Of a DNA stretch of 11,670 bases, positions 1 to 5,775 are shown in pieces; position 1 is the first letter of the stretch; each line of letters begins with the position of its first letter. A program made the position numbers and the translations under genes. Where the stretch lies: contig JAQUTM010000062.1 in NCBI GenBank assembly GCA_028694405.1, positions 1 through 11,670 on the forward strand, given 5' to 3'. The notes beneath the pieces were generated by a model. The model had not been told where the DNA came from. It saw only the letters and a list, made by a program, of their open reading frames with translations, and did not search any database. Source of the DNA: Oscillospiraceae bacterium. GTDB taxonomy: Bacteria > Bacillota > Clostridia > Oscillospirales > Ruminococcaceae.

Positions 1-2
1 AA

Positions 3-443
3 TTTGAAAGTCTTCCCTATTCTTGGCTTTGTACTGCGCTGCCGCAAATAGCCGGCAACCTCAGCTTTGCCATTGTGGTACTTATGGGCTTTATCCGCTC
101 TATTCCCGTAGATTTAGAAGAAGCGGCTTATTTAGAGGGTTACAACGTTTTTCAAATTTTCTTTCGCATTATTTTGCCTTTGGCACGCCCCAGCTTTGCC
201 ACAGTAGCTATTTTTACTTTTTTGTGGAGCTACAACGACTTATTTACACAGATGTTTTTTCTGCGCAACAAAAAAACCTACTCTATTACACGCCTTTTAA
301 ACGAAATTGCCAGCCAAGCCGGTGTAAACTACGGGCTAATGGTGGCGGCAGTTGTGCTTGTGGTTGTGCCTGTGCTTGTCGTTTATGTCCTGCTGCAAAA
401 AAACATTATTAAAGGTATGACAGTAGGCGCAGTAAAAGGCTAA
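3..443 (+). CDS. Carbohydrate ABC transporter permease, C-terminal part (5' end outside window)
   Basis: Inner-membrane permease of the MalG/AraQ-like family, which with a second permease, an ATPase and a lipoprotein binding protein imports sugars or sugar derivatives. The open frame enters from the left edge, so an internal ATG at 75 is not the real start. About 146 residues are visible. The EAA loop that contacts the ATPase is clear: EEAAYLEGYN followed by IILPLARP (codons around 112-190). Hydrophobic segments follow before and after it, the last being a valine-rich helix (about 346-395), and the C-terminal GMTVGAVKG matches the usual end of this family. It is followed after 55 bp by a response regulator, an arrangement typical of sugar-uptake loci. 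The substrate cannot be read from this fragment. Confidence 0.9.
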   Translation, partial: FESLPYSWLCTALPQIAGNLSFAIVVLMGFIRSIPVDLEEAAYLEGYNVFQIFFRIILPLARPSFATVAIFTFLWSYNDLFTQMFFLRNKKTYSITRLLNEIASQAGVNYGLMVAAVVLVVVPVLVVYVLLQKNIIKGMTVGAVKG

Positions 444-466
444 TCGTTTTTTTTCCTTTCATATTA

Positions 467-475
467 TGCTATACT
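467..475 (+). promoter_or_regulatory. Possible extended -10 promoter for the response regulator gene
   Basis: TGCTATACT matches an extended -10 element (TGn followed by TATACT, five of six to TATAAT). The region 17 bp upstream is only a T-run with no good -35 box. A start near 482 would leave a leader of about 17 nt carrying the ribosome binding site AGGAAGG (485-491). The regulator may equally be co-transcribed with the permease. Confidence 0.35.
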
Positions 476-498
476 AAATAAAAAAGGAAGGTGTTTTT

Positions 499-1236
499 AT
501 GCTTCGGGTTTTAGTTGCAGATGATGAGGCCATTATTGTTAATGGTTTGGTACGCAGCATGCCGTGGAAAAAATATGGCTGTGAGGTAGTGGGTACCGCC
601 GAAGACGGTATTACAGCTTTACAAATAATACGAGAAAAAACGCCTGACATTTTATTTACCGATATTTGTATGCCCGGTCAAGACGGCCTGGCGCTTATCG
701 CCGCAGTGCGAAGCGAATTTCCTAATATGCAGGTTACGATATTAAGCGGATATCCCAATTTTGAGTATGCTCAGCGCGCGTTAGAGCTTGGCGTAGCGCG
801 ATATGTGTTAAAACCCAGCAAGTTTAGTGAGCTGGAAGAAGCACTACAGGTTATGACCCAAAACCTATGTATGGAAGCTGCACCGCCTTTAGATGAAAGT
901 AACGACAAAGCGCAAAACTTTATAGTAAAAAATGCTCTTGCTTATATGCAAGAGCATTATGCTGAAAAGCTTTCACTTAGCGAAGTTTCAGAGCGCGTGT
1001 TTGTAAGTCAATGGCATTTAAGCAAGCTGATTGCCCGCTGTGAAGGCCAAAGTTTTTCTGATTTGCTAAACGGGTTTCGCATTGAAAAAGCGAAAGAATT
1101 GCTTCAAGACCCCGCTCTGCGTATTTGGGAAGTAAGCGAGCAGGTTGGTTTTAACGACGTAACACATTTTTCACGCATTTTTAAAAAGATTACCGGCGTT
1201 AGCGCCAACCAATATCGAAACGGAGAAAAAGCGTAA
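499..1236 (+). CDS. Response regulator with AraC-type DNA-binding domain (YesN-like)
   Basis: Cytoplasmic two-component regulator of 245 residues. Residues 1-120 form a receiver domain: acidic pocket DDE at 8-10, phospho-acceptor Asp55 in FTDICMPG, Ser83 and Lys105 in the YVLKPS motif. Residues 140-240 form the AraC/XylS DNA-binding domain with two helix-turn-helix units; the second carries the signature GFNDVTHFSRIFKKITG (217-233). The short form without an extra middle domain is common in the YesN group, whose partners are YesM-like histidine kinases that sense sugars. No kinase gene is in the window; it would have to be upstream of the transporter or elsewhere. The ATG at 499 is set by AGGAAGG eight bases upstream. 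The preceding permease gene is the likely target or a co-operonic partner. Confidence 0.93.
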   Translation: MLRVLVADDEAIIVNGLVRSMPWKKYGCEVVGTAEDGITALQIIREKTPDILFTDICMPGQDGLALIAAVRSEFPNMQVTILSGYPNFEYAQRALELGVARYVLKPSKFSELEEALQVMTQNLCMEAAPPLDESNDKAQNFIVKNALAYMQEHYAEKLSLSEVSERVFVSQWHLSKLIARCEGQSFSDLLNGFRIEKAKELLQDPALRIWEVSEQVGFNDVTHFSRIFKKITGVSANQYRNGEKA

Positions 1237-1265
1237 TTTTTGCTTTCCTCTATTTATCTCATACA

Positions 1266-1315
1266 GCACAGAGCCTCGCACCGTATAAAAGCGGAACGAG
1301 GCTCTGTGCCTTTTT
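1266..1315 (+). terminator. Rho-independent terminator after the response regulator gene
   Basis: A perfect 13-bp stem, GCACAGAGCCTCG (1266-1278) with CGAGGCTCTGTGC (1297-1309), is followed by CTTTTT. A short inner CCG/CGG pairing can form within the 18-nt loop. It lies 29 bp after the stop codon and closes the plus-strand unit. Confidence 0.9.
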
Positions 1316-1445
1316 ATTTGTTTTTATAACCTATAAAAAATAAAATTTACTAAAAGCACAAACTATTTGTACTCTTGCTGTTTACATACTTTTTTGCGCC
1401 TTTGCTTTATCATAATCATAATTGTGCTGACGCGGGTACCTATAA
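1316..1445. other. AT-rich spacer with no recognised gene
   Basis: Between the plus-strand terminator and the end of the broken minus-strand reading frame I see no ribosome binding site with a usable reading frame, no RNA gene and no long inverted repeat. Confidence 0.5.
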
Positions 1446-2454
1446 TTATGCGCACATATAAAAGCAAGTTTCCTTCATTGCCGATACCCGTGCTAAAATG
1501 CCGCTTGAATGAGTGTTATCCGTGGTATTCTCTTCCGAGGCAACAAGTTGCGGCAGTATTTTCACCTCTTCAAAAACAGCCCCAATGTCCAGCGGCACTG
1601 TGGTGTTTATCAAAAGCTTTACTTTTGTGGCATTTCCGTATTCATCTTGTTGTAACGTTTGAATAGTTGCGATTAACCATAAGGAAATTTTTCTCTGTCC
1701 AAAACTCGTTCGGTGTCCATGCAGCAGAAATGGGATAATCATTATAACAGTTATCTCCTGCTGGGGGTATATATTGTTGTAAAGTTAAAATTACGCGCGC
1801 ACAGTCTGTAGCAGCGGAATCCTTCCATACCAACTGTCCTGTAAAATAAAACTCTGTCTGCAGCAAATTTTCAATACTTTATCCGTTGTGACCTGCTGTT
1901 TTTTCCATCTCCAGATTACCTATGTTTAGGTAAGTAGGCTGATAAATTACCTGTGTATACCCGTTTGCGGCAAACCTATGCGGTGCTGCCATATCCGTAT
2001 GTAATTTTATAAGTAACGGCAATCTGTGCATCTGCTCCATGATATACATTATGTATAATCAAAGTCGTTAAAACCGGTGTCAGGATATAAATACATGATT
2101 TTGCGAAAAAGCACAGACAACTTGTACGCACCTAAACTTATATTATAAGCTTAATTATTTACTTTGCCATTTTTTAAAGTATCTGTCCTTTGTGCTTTGG
2201 CAGGACTGGGCGTGCGCTTATTGGTTGCCAAGAAATACTATCGTATACATTGTAATAGCTTTGCTGCTTTACTATTACGGTAACATTTCATGCTGTAACT
2301 AACCGCCATTGTAGCTGTATTTTTTCGGCAAGGTAACTGTACCGGTAAAAATATAATTTCCTGCTGTATCTGGGCATACTGGGTATTTTCCCGTCTTATT
2401 TTCAAGCCCTAAAAAAACTCTTGCTTTATAAGTTTTGCAATACTCCTTATAAGC
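1446..2454 (-). pseudogene. Multiply broken gene for a beta-rich protein with repeated Ig-like units
   Basis: No single frame spans this stretch, but protein-like minus-strand segments follow one another in shifting frames: 2454-2302 (contains ENKTGKYPVC and FTGTVTLPKK, ends at TAG 2299-2301), a segment reading NVTVIVKQQSYYNVYD then SISWQPIS, 2150-2052 (GAYKLSVLFRK, ends at TAA 2049-2051), 2083-1979 (GADAQIAVTYKITYGYG, ends at TAG 1976-1978), 1977-1882 (NGYTQVIYQPTYLNIGN, ends at TAA 1879-1881), 1878 onward in the same frame (EFYFTGQLVW, ARVILTLQQY), and finally 1742-1446 (NATKVKLLINTTVPL). Two segments share the order FTG..., V-x-L/K-QQ, YNxY, IS..W, suggesting repeated beta-sandwich units. 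Such composition is common in secreted or surface proteins, but no signal peptide or anchor is visible and I do not recognise the family. The upstream part of the gene is lost or unrecognisable beyond 2454. Confidence 0.6.
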
Positions 2455-2495
2455 TTATTTCGATAAAATGCATTATACTTATTAAAATATAACTA

Positions 2496-2606
2496 TTAGG
2501 CCATATTTCTAATTAGACTGTCAACTGCTTTTTTTATTTTTAAAAGTATTTTTTTCAAAAACCTTGGTTTACTTATTTCTACAACTTCATTTTCACCATA
2601 AGTACC
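2496..2606 (-). pseudogene. In-frame tail of the membrane protein beyond its TAG codon
   Basis: Directly after the TAG at 2607-2609 the same frame stays open for 36 codons and ends at TAA 2496-2498. It begins GTYGENEVVEIS, which copies GTYGENEVAEIS in the upstream repeat, and ends in a lysine-rich amphipathic stretch (FLKKILLKIKKAVD). This shows that the coding region formerly ran to 2496 and that the TAG is a later change from TAT (tyrosine in the other copy). Confidence 0.7.
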
Positions 2607-2656
2607 CTAGAAATTATCATAAGCCCCCTGTACTTTTTCAGCAGTCTTATCCAAAG
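2563..2656 (-). repeat. Tandem in-frame repeat, copy 2 (interrupted by TAG)
   Basis: This 94-bp segment matches 2791-2884 with about 8 differences and no gap, at a period of 228 bp (76 codons). It encodes the LDKTAEKVQGAYDNF block and, past the TAG, GTYGENEVVEIS. Confidence 0.9.
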
Positions 2657-3398
2657 TGCCACTACCAGTTCTGTTCACACTTCTATAGTATTCATTTATT
2701 TCTTGTGAAAGAGCATCTTCATGTTTAACTTTTGGGGAGGTAGCAGCATTTTTTCCAGTAATCTTAGCTGTGGCCTTTTCAAAAAGACTACTTGGGTTAC
2801 TTATTTCTGCAACTTCATTTTCACCATAAGTACCATAGAAATTATCATAAGTCCCTTGTACTTTTTCAGCAGTTTCATCCAGAGGGCGGCTACTTTCACT
2901 TGCAACTTCTTTTTGTGTGTTTTCTAAAGTATCTTTTACAACTTGGCTTGCATCTGGCTGCTTTGTTCCGCTACCGGTTTGTGGAGCCTTATTCTCTTCT
3001 TGCTCACATTTTTTTAAGCTTTCCCACATTTGTTTAAATAGTTCCGAGTCTTCTTGGTTTTTACTTGGTTTGTATTTGCCTTTTCTTAATCGTTCCGCTG
3101 TTTTTTCCATTGCTCTTTTTGCACGATACACTTTGAATTTGCGAAGAAACATTATAATTCCGGCTAACCACGGAACACTCGCTATTGTAAGTCCTATCAT
3201 GTCATATTGATTTGTAGAAAGAGGAAAGCTAGCGGCTATTTGGTCTGTTATTTTAATGCCTAATTCTAGCCCTACCACAGAAAAGAAAAGAACCCATATA
3301 AACCCTGTTTTTATAAAAAAGCGCAACAGTTTTCCTAAAATTTTAATATATATTCTTAAAAAGAAACCGATACCTACTATTAAAAACATAACTTCCAT
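2607..3398 (-). CDS. Three-helix membrane protein with a repeated charged tail, truncated by TAG
   Basis: I do not recognise this 263-residue protein. Residues 4-22, 31-50 and 67-85 are hydrophobic and look like three membrane helices; a basic block (RKFKVYRAKRA, 86-96) follows, which by the positive-inside rule would place the long C-terminal tail in the cytoplasm. The tail is polar, low in complexity, and contains two copies of a block starting LD[EK]TAEKVQG[TA]YDNF, plus two TGSGT motifs. The second block is cut by TAG where copy 1 has TAT, so the present stop is probably a nonsense mutation. The start ATG (3396-3398) is preceded by AAAGGA about ten bases upstream. The gene stands alone between a decayed gene and the tRNA cluster. 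No function can be assigned; the truncated protein may or may not be active. Confidence 0.75.
   Translation of the reverse strand: MEVMFLIVGIGFFLRIYIKILGKLLRFFIKTGFIWVLFFSVVGLELGIKITDQIAASFPLSTNQYDMIGLTIASVPWLAGIIMFLRKFKVYRAKRAMEKTAERLRKGKYKPSKNQEDSELFKQMWESLKKCEQEENKAPQTGSGTKQPDASQVVKDTLENTQKEVASESSRPLDETAEKVQGTYDNFYGTYGENEVAEISNPSSLFEKATAKITGKNAATSPKVKHEDALSQEINEYYRSVNRTGSGTLDKTAEKVQGAYDNF
2791..2884 (-). repeat. Tandem in-frame repeat, copy 1
   Basis: This 94-bp unit inside the membrane-protein gene encodes LDETAEKVQGTYDNFYG then TYGENEVAEIS and matches 2563-2656 at roughly 91 percent identity. The copies lie 228 bp apart in the same frame, as expected for internal duplication within a coding sequence. 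Confidence 0.9.
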
Positions 3399-3492
3399 TG
3401 CTTTTCAATCCTTTATGTAAATTTGGTTAATTCCTTCTATATGTATTGTAAAAATTCAATAAATACAAGTAATATTATAAATGCCTTTAATG

Positions 3493-3527
3493 AGGTAAAG
3501 CCCTTATTTACCTTTTATTTATAAGGG
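3493..3527. other. Nested inverted repeats, possible pseudoknot
   Basis: AGGTAAA (3493-3499) can pair with TTTACCT (3507-3513). The loop between them contains CCCTTAT (3501-3507), which can pair with ATAAGGG (3521-3527). The two pairings together have the layout of an H-type pseudoknot, or they may be alternative hairpins. There is no following T-run on the plus strand, so it is not a simple terminator. Confidence 0.35.
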
Positions 3528-3625
3528 TTGCCCCCTGTTTTACCGAGGAATTTTTTGTTTATTACAAGCTACTTATGATTGCCATAGTAATTTTTTAATA
3601 AACGTGGTAGTTACTCTTTTCTTTA

Positions 3626-3727
3626 TTAAAATATAAAATAAGAAAAAATATAATATTTCATATTTTTATCTTTATATCGAAATTTTTTAGCTATTAGAGA
3701 TGTAATGAGTATACCAATAAAACCCAT
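3626..3727 (-). pseudogene. Possible small hydrophobic reading frame or membrane-protein remnant
   Basis: A 33-codon frame reads MGFIGILITSLIAKKF and then KDKNMKYYIFSYFIF, that is a hydrophobic helix, a basic turn and the start of a second helix. The frame is open for 12 more codons upstream of the ATG but has no ribosome binding site, and a protein-like continuation (LIKKRV, then FIKKLLWQS) lies in a different frame just downstream. This fits the middle of a decayed membrane-protein gene better than a true short gene. AT-rich DNA readily produces such peptides by chance, so confidence is low. Confidence 0.25.
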
Positions 3728-3778
3728 TATTTGCAAATCAAAATAAAAATTATTTTTTTGCTTTCATTTACAAATAAA

Positions 3779-3811
3779 AAAACGACAATCCTTTAAAAAG
3801 ATTGTCGTTTT
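3779..3811 (-). terminator. Terminator of the tRNA-Lys transcript
   Basis: On the minus strand AAAACGACAATC (3811-3800) and GATTGTCGTTTT (3790-3779) form a 12-bp stem around a 9-nt loop, followed by a T-run. The stem starts at the base next to the CCA end of tRNA-Lys. Confidence 0.9.
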
Positions 3812-3887
3812 TGGTGAGCCATCGGAGATTCGAACTCCGGACACCCTGATTAAAAGTCAGGTGCTCTGCCAGCTGAGCTAATGGCTC
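3812..3887 (-). tRNA. tRNA-Lys (anticodon UUU)
   Basis: This is a 76-nt cloverleaf with CCA encoded. The acceptor arms are GAGCCAT and ATGGCTC, followed by ACCA. The anticodon stem CCTGA/TCAGG encloses the loop CTTTTAA, giving UUU, which reads AAA and AAG. The D-arm segment AGCTCAGCTGGCAGAGC and the T-loop GTTCGAATC are canonical. It has its own promoter (3912-3940) and terminator. Confidence 0.97.
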
Positions 3888-3911
3888 GTCTGTATTTTTT
3901 ACAGCTTTATA

Positions 3912-3940
3912 ATTATATCAAACTCAAAAGAGTTTGTCAA
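3912..3940 (-). promoter_or_regulatory. Consensus sigma-70/sigma-A promoter for tRNA-Lys
   Basis: On the minus strand TTGACA (3940-3935) and TATAAT (3917-3912) are both exact consensus matches at the optimal 17-bp spacing. Initiation near 3905 would leave about 18 nt before tRNA-Lys. The spacer is filled by an inverted repeat, CAAACTC-TTTT-GAGTTTG (3936-3919), which overlaps the -35 box. Confidence 0.92.
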
Positions 3941-3950
3941 CAAAAAAATT

Positions 3951-3974
3951 AAAGGCACAAGAGTCTGTGCCTTT
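3951..3974 (-). terminator. Terminator after tRNA-Glu
   Basis: On the minus strand AAAGGCACA (3974-3966) pairs with TGTGCCTTT (3959-3951) and is followed by AATTTTTTTG. It lies two bases from the CCA end of tRNA-Glu and should end the tRNA-Met/tRNA-Glu transcript before the separate tRNA-Lys promoter. Confidence 0.85.
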
Positions 3975-3976
3975 AA

Positions 3977-4051
3977 TGGTGACCCGTACGAGAATCGAAC
4001 TCGTGATACCGCCGTGAAAGGGCGGTGTCTTAACCGCTTGACCAACGGGCC
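3977..4051 (-). tRNA. tRNA-Glu (anticodon UUC)
   Basis: This is a 75-nt cloverleaf with CCA encoded. The acceptor arms are GGCCCGT and ACGGGTC. The anticodon stem CCGCC/GGCGG holds the loop CTTTCAC, giving UUC, which reads GAA and GAG. The T-loop GTTCGATTC is canonical. I see no promoter in the 86-bp gap upstream, so it is probably co-transcribed with tRNA-Met. Confidence 0.97.
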
Positions 4052-4056
4052 GTAAC

Positions 4057-4134
4057 ATAGAGCTTAGGTGAATTTGCAGAGCCTCACACCACTCACTATT
4101 GCAAGTGTACCCAACCTAATCACCTAAGCTCTAT
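4057..4134 (-). repeat. 78-bp element with 15-bp perfect terminal inverted repeats between two tRNAs
   Basis: ATAGAGCTTAGGTGA (4057-4071) and TCACCTAAGCTCTAT (4120-4134) are perfect inverted repeats around a 48-nt interior, which itself has a short TTGCA/TGCAA pairing (about 4074-4078 and 4100-4104). The element almost fills the spacer between tRNA-Met and tRNA-Glu. There is no T-run after the minus-strand arm, so it does not look like a terminator. It could be a processing stem in the tRNA precursor or a small dispersed palindromic repeat. Confidence 0.75.
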
Positions 4135-4137
4135 TAA

Positions 4138-4214
4138 TGGTAGCGGCAGTGGGACTTGAACCTACGACCTTCCGGGTATGAACCGGACGCTCTAGCCAAC
4201 TAAGCTATGCCGCC
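4138..4214 (-). tRNA. tRNA-Met, elongator type (anticodon CAU)
   Basis: This is a 77-nt cloverleaf with CCA encoded. The anticodon stem TCCGG/CCGGA holds the loop TTCATAC, giving CAU. The acceptor GGCGGCA/TGCCGCT starts with a G-U pair, and the body resembles the Bacillus elongator tRNA-Met as I remember it rather than an initiator, which would have an unpaired first base. An isoleucine tRNA with lysidine also carries a CAU gene anticodon and is not strictly excluded, but the loop and acceptor favour elongator Met. Confidence 0.93.
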
Positions 4215-4243
4215 AAGTTTGCACAAAAAATGAGTGCTTAATT

Positions 4244-4272
4244 ATTATATACATTATTTATTTCAAAGTCAA
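4244..4272 (-). promoter_or_regulatory. Strong promoter of the tRNA-Met/tRNA-Glu unit
   Basis: On the minus strand TTGACT (4272-4267) and TATAAT (4249-4244) are separated by exactly 17 bp. Initiation near 4237 gives a short leader of about 22 nt before tRNA-Met. Confidence 0.9.
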
Positions 4273-4434
4273 TACTTTTTCGATTTTTTTTACTTATTTA
4301 TTTTGTTTTTAAATATCTTTTTTGCATTTGGTTTATAATTTCCATTTTCTTACATTATTTGTATGTAATTGCTTTTTTAAAGCTTCTTTTTATTAAAATT
4401 GTATGTGTGTTTTAAGCTTTTTTGTAATTTTAAC

Positions 4435-4469
4435 CCTCCTTACGCTATAATTTGCGTAAGGAGGTTTTT
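4435..4469. terminator. Hairpin with T-run downstream of serS
   Basis: CCTCCTTACGC (4435-4445) pairs with GCGTAAGGAGG (4454-4464) across an 8-nt loop, 27 bp beyond the serS stop codon. The clean T5 tract is on the plus-strand side (4465-4469); on the minus strand, the direction of serS, the stem is followed by GTTAAAATTAC, a weak tract. It is the only candidate terminator for the parA-parB-serS direction. Confidence 0.6.
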
Positions 4470-4491
4470 ACAAGCTTATTTTTACTGAATT

Positions 4492-5775
4492 TTATTTAAT
4501 AACAGTTACGCCGCCCATATAGGGAACCAATACGTCGGGAACACGCACACTGCCGTCCTCATTTTGATAGTTTTCCAAAATAGCAGCTGTTGTACGGCCT
4601 ATCGCCAAGCCGGAGCCATTTAATGTGTGCACCAACTGTGCTTTGTCCCCTGCTGTGCGTTTAAAGCGTACACCCATACGTCTGGCTTGATAGTCTTCAA
4701 AATTAGAACAGCTGGAAATTTCTTTATAGCTGTCATAGCTGGGCATCCATACTTCTATATCATAGGTTTTTGCGCTGCTAAAGCCCATATCACCTGCAGA
4801 TAATGCTACTACACGGTAAGGCAATCCTAAAAGCTGTAAGCAGTGCTCTGCATCTCTGGTTAAGCTTTCCAGTTCATCATAGCTTGTTTCCGGATCTACA
4901 AATTTAACAAGCTCTACTTTGTTAAACTGGTGTTGGCGAATCAAACCGCGGCTGTCGCGTCCTGCACTACCAGCCTCGCCACGGAAGCAAGCAGAATAAG
5001 CACAAAATTTTTGTGGCAAAACAGCTGCGTCTAAAATTTCATCACGATAGTAGTTTGTTACGGGCACCTCTGCAGTAGGAATTAAGAAATATTCATTTTT
5101 CTCATAGGTTAAACCATACATGTCCTCTGCAAACTTAGGCAGTTGACCTGTACCGGTCATACTGGCACGGTTAGCCATATATGGGGGCAACATCTCTGTA
5201 TAACCGTGCTCATTAGAATGAATATCCATGTAAAAGTTGATAATAGCACGCTCTAATCGTGCGCCCATACCTTTATAAAAATGGAAACGTGCTCCCGTAA
5301 CTTTTACTGCACGCTCCGGGTCTAAAATATCCAAATTTTTACCAATGTCCCAATGTGCTTTTGGCGTAAAGTTAAATTGTGTAGGTTCGCTCCAGCGGCG
5401 TTGCTCTACATTTGCTGTGTCATCTACACCGTCGGGTACACTGTCGTGAGGTGTGTTGGGTACGCTAAGCAATAGATTGCGTTGCTGCTCTTCCAGCTCT
5501 GCAACTTCTAACCCTGCTTGTTTAATTTCTGCTGACAGCTCTTTCATTTCTGCCATTAAAGCAGTAACGTCTTCACCGTTTTTCTTTTTCATGGGCATTT
5601 CTTTGCTTACTTTGTTTTGCTCCGCCTTCATAGCATCTGTTTTACTGGAAATTTCACGGCGTTTTGCATCTATCTCTAAAATCATATCGATTTCTTTATC
5701 ATAGTTTTTACCGCGGCGTGCAACTTTTGCCTTTACTTCTTCTGCATTGTCTCTAATACGTTTAATGTCTAACAT
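4492..5775 (-). CDS. serS: Seryl-tRNA synthetase
   Basis: Cytoplasmic class II synthetase that charges tRNA-Ser (and tRNA-Sec where present) with serine in a two-step ATP-dependent reaction. The 427 residues equal the usual length. The N-terminal tRNA-binding coiled coil spans about 30-100 (charged heptads). The serine-binding TAE is at 234-236, motif 2 is FRGEAGSAGRDSRGL (264-278) with the IRQHQF that follows, a conserved EISSCSNFEDYQARR lies at 352-366, and motif 3 is LNGSGLAIGRTTAAILENYQ (385-404). All key residues appear intact. The start codon shares its A with the parB stop (TAATG), and its GGAG ribosome binding site lies inside the end of parB, so the two are probably translationally coupled. 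No T-box leader is visible. Confidence 0.98.
   Translation of the reverse strand: MLDIKRIRDNAEEVKAKVARRGKNYDKEIDMILEIDAKRREISSKTDAMKAEQNKVSKEMPMKKKNGEDVTALMAEMKELSAEIKQAGLEVAELEEQQRNLLLSVPNTPHDSVPDGVDDTANVEQRRWSEPTQFNFTPKAHWDIGKNLDILDPERAVKVTGARFHFYKGMGARLERAIINFYMDIHSNEHGYTEMLPPYMANRASMTGTGQLPKFAEDMYGLTYEKNEYFLIPTAEVPVTNYYRDEILDAAVLPQKFCAYSACFRGEAGSAGRDSRGLIRQHQFNKVELVKFVDPETSYDELESLTRDAEHCLQLLGLPYRVVALSAGDMGFSSAKTYDIEVWMPSYDSYKEISSCSNFEDYQARRMGVRFKRTAGDKAQLVHTLNGSGLAIGRTTAAILENYQNEDGSVRVPDVLVPYMGGVTVIK

Larger units (their letters stand above)
3399..3778. other. AT-rich intergenic stretch between membrane-protein gene and tRNA genes
   Basis: About 380 bp without an intact gene. It contains a compact structured patch near 3493-3527, listed separately, and a weak minus-strand reading frame (3626-3727). 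A minus-strand TTGTAT with TACATA at 17-bp spacing (about 3436-3464) could drive the membrane-protein gene, but both boxes are weak. Confidence 0.45.

Noticed and set aside
1367..1666. Plus-strand 99-codon frame over the decayed region
   Set aside because: No ribosome binding site is present, and the minus strand shows protein-like segments across the same bases.
2607..2609. Pyrrolysine or other recoding at the TAG
   Set aside because: Nothing in the window points to recoding machinery, and the sister repeat has TAT at the same place, so a point mutation is simpler.
2721..3210. Plus-strand overlapping frames opposite the membrane-protein gene
   Set aside because: They are Phe/Ser/Cys-rich shadows of the minus-strand gene, which has a start, a ribosome binding site and internal repeats conserved in its own frame.
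1316..3780. Mobile element or defence island in the accessory stretch
   Set aside because: I find no transposase, integrase, terminal repeats, toxin-antitoxin pair or CRISPR-like spacing; the genes look decayed rather than part of an active system.
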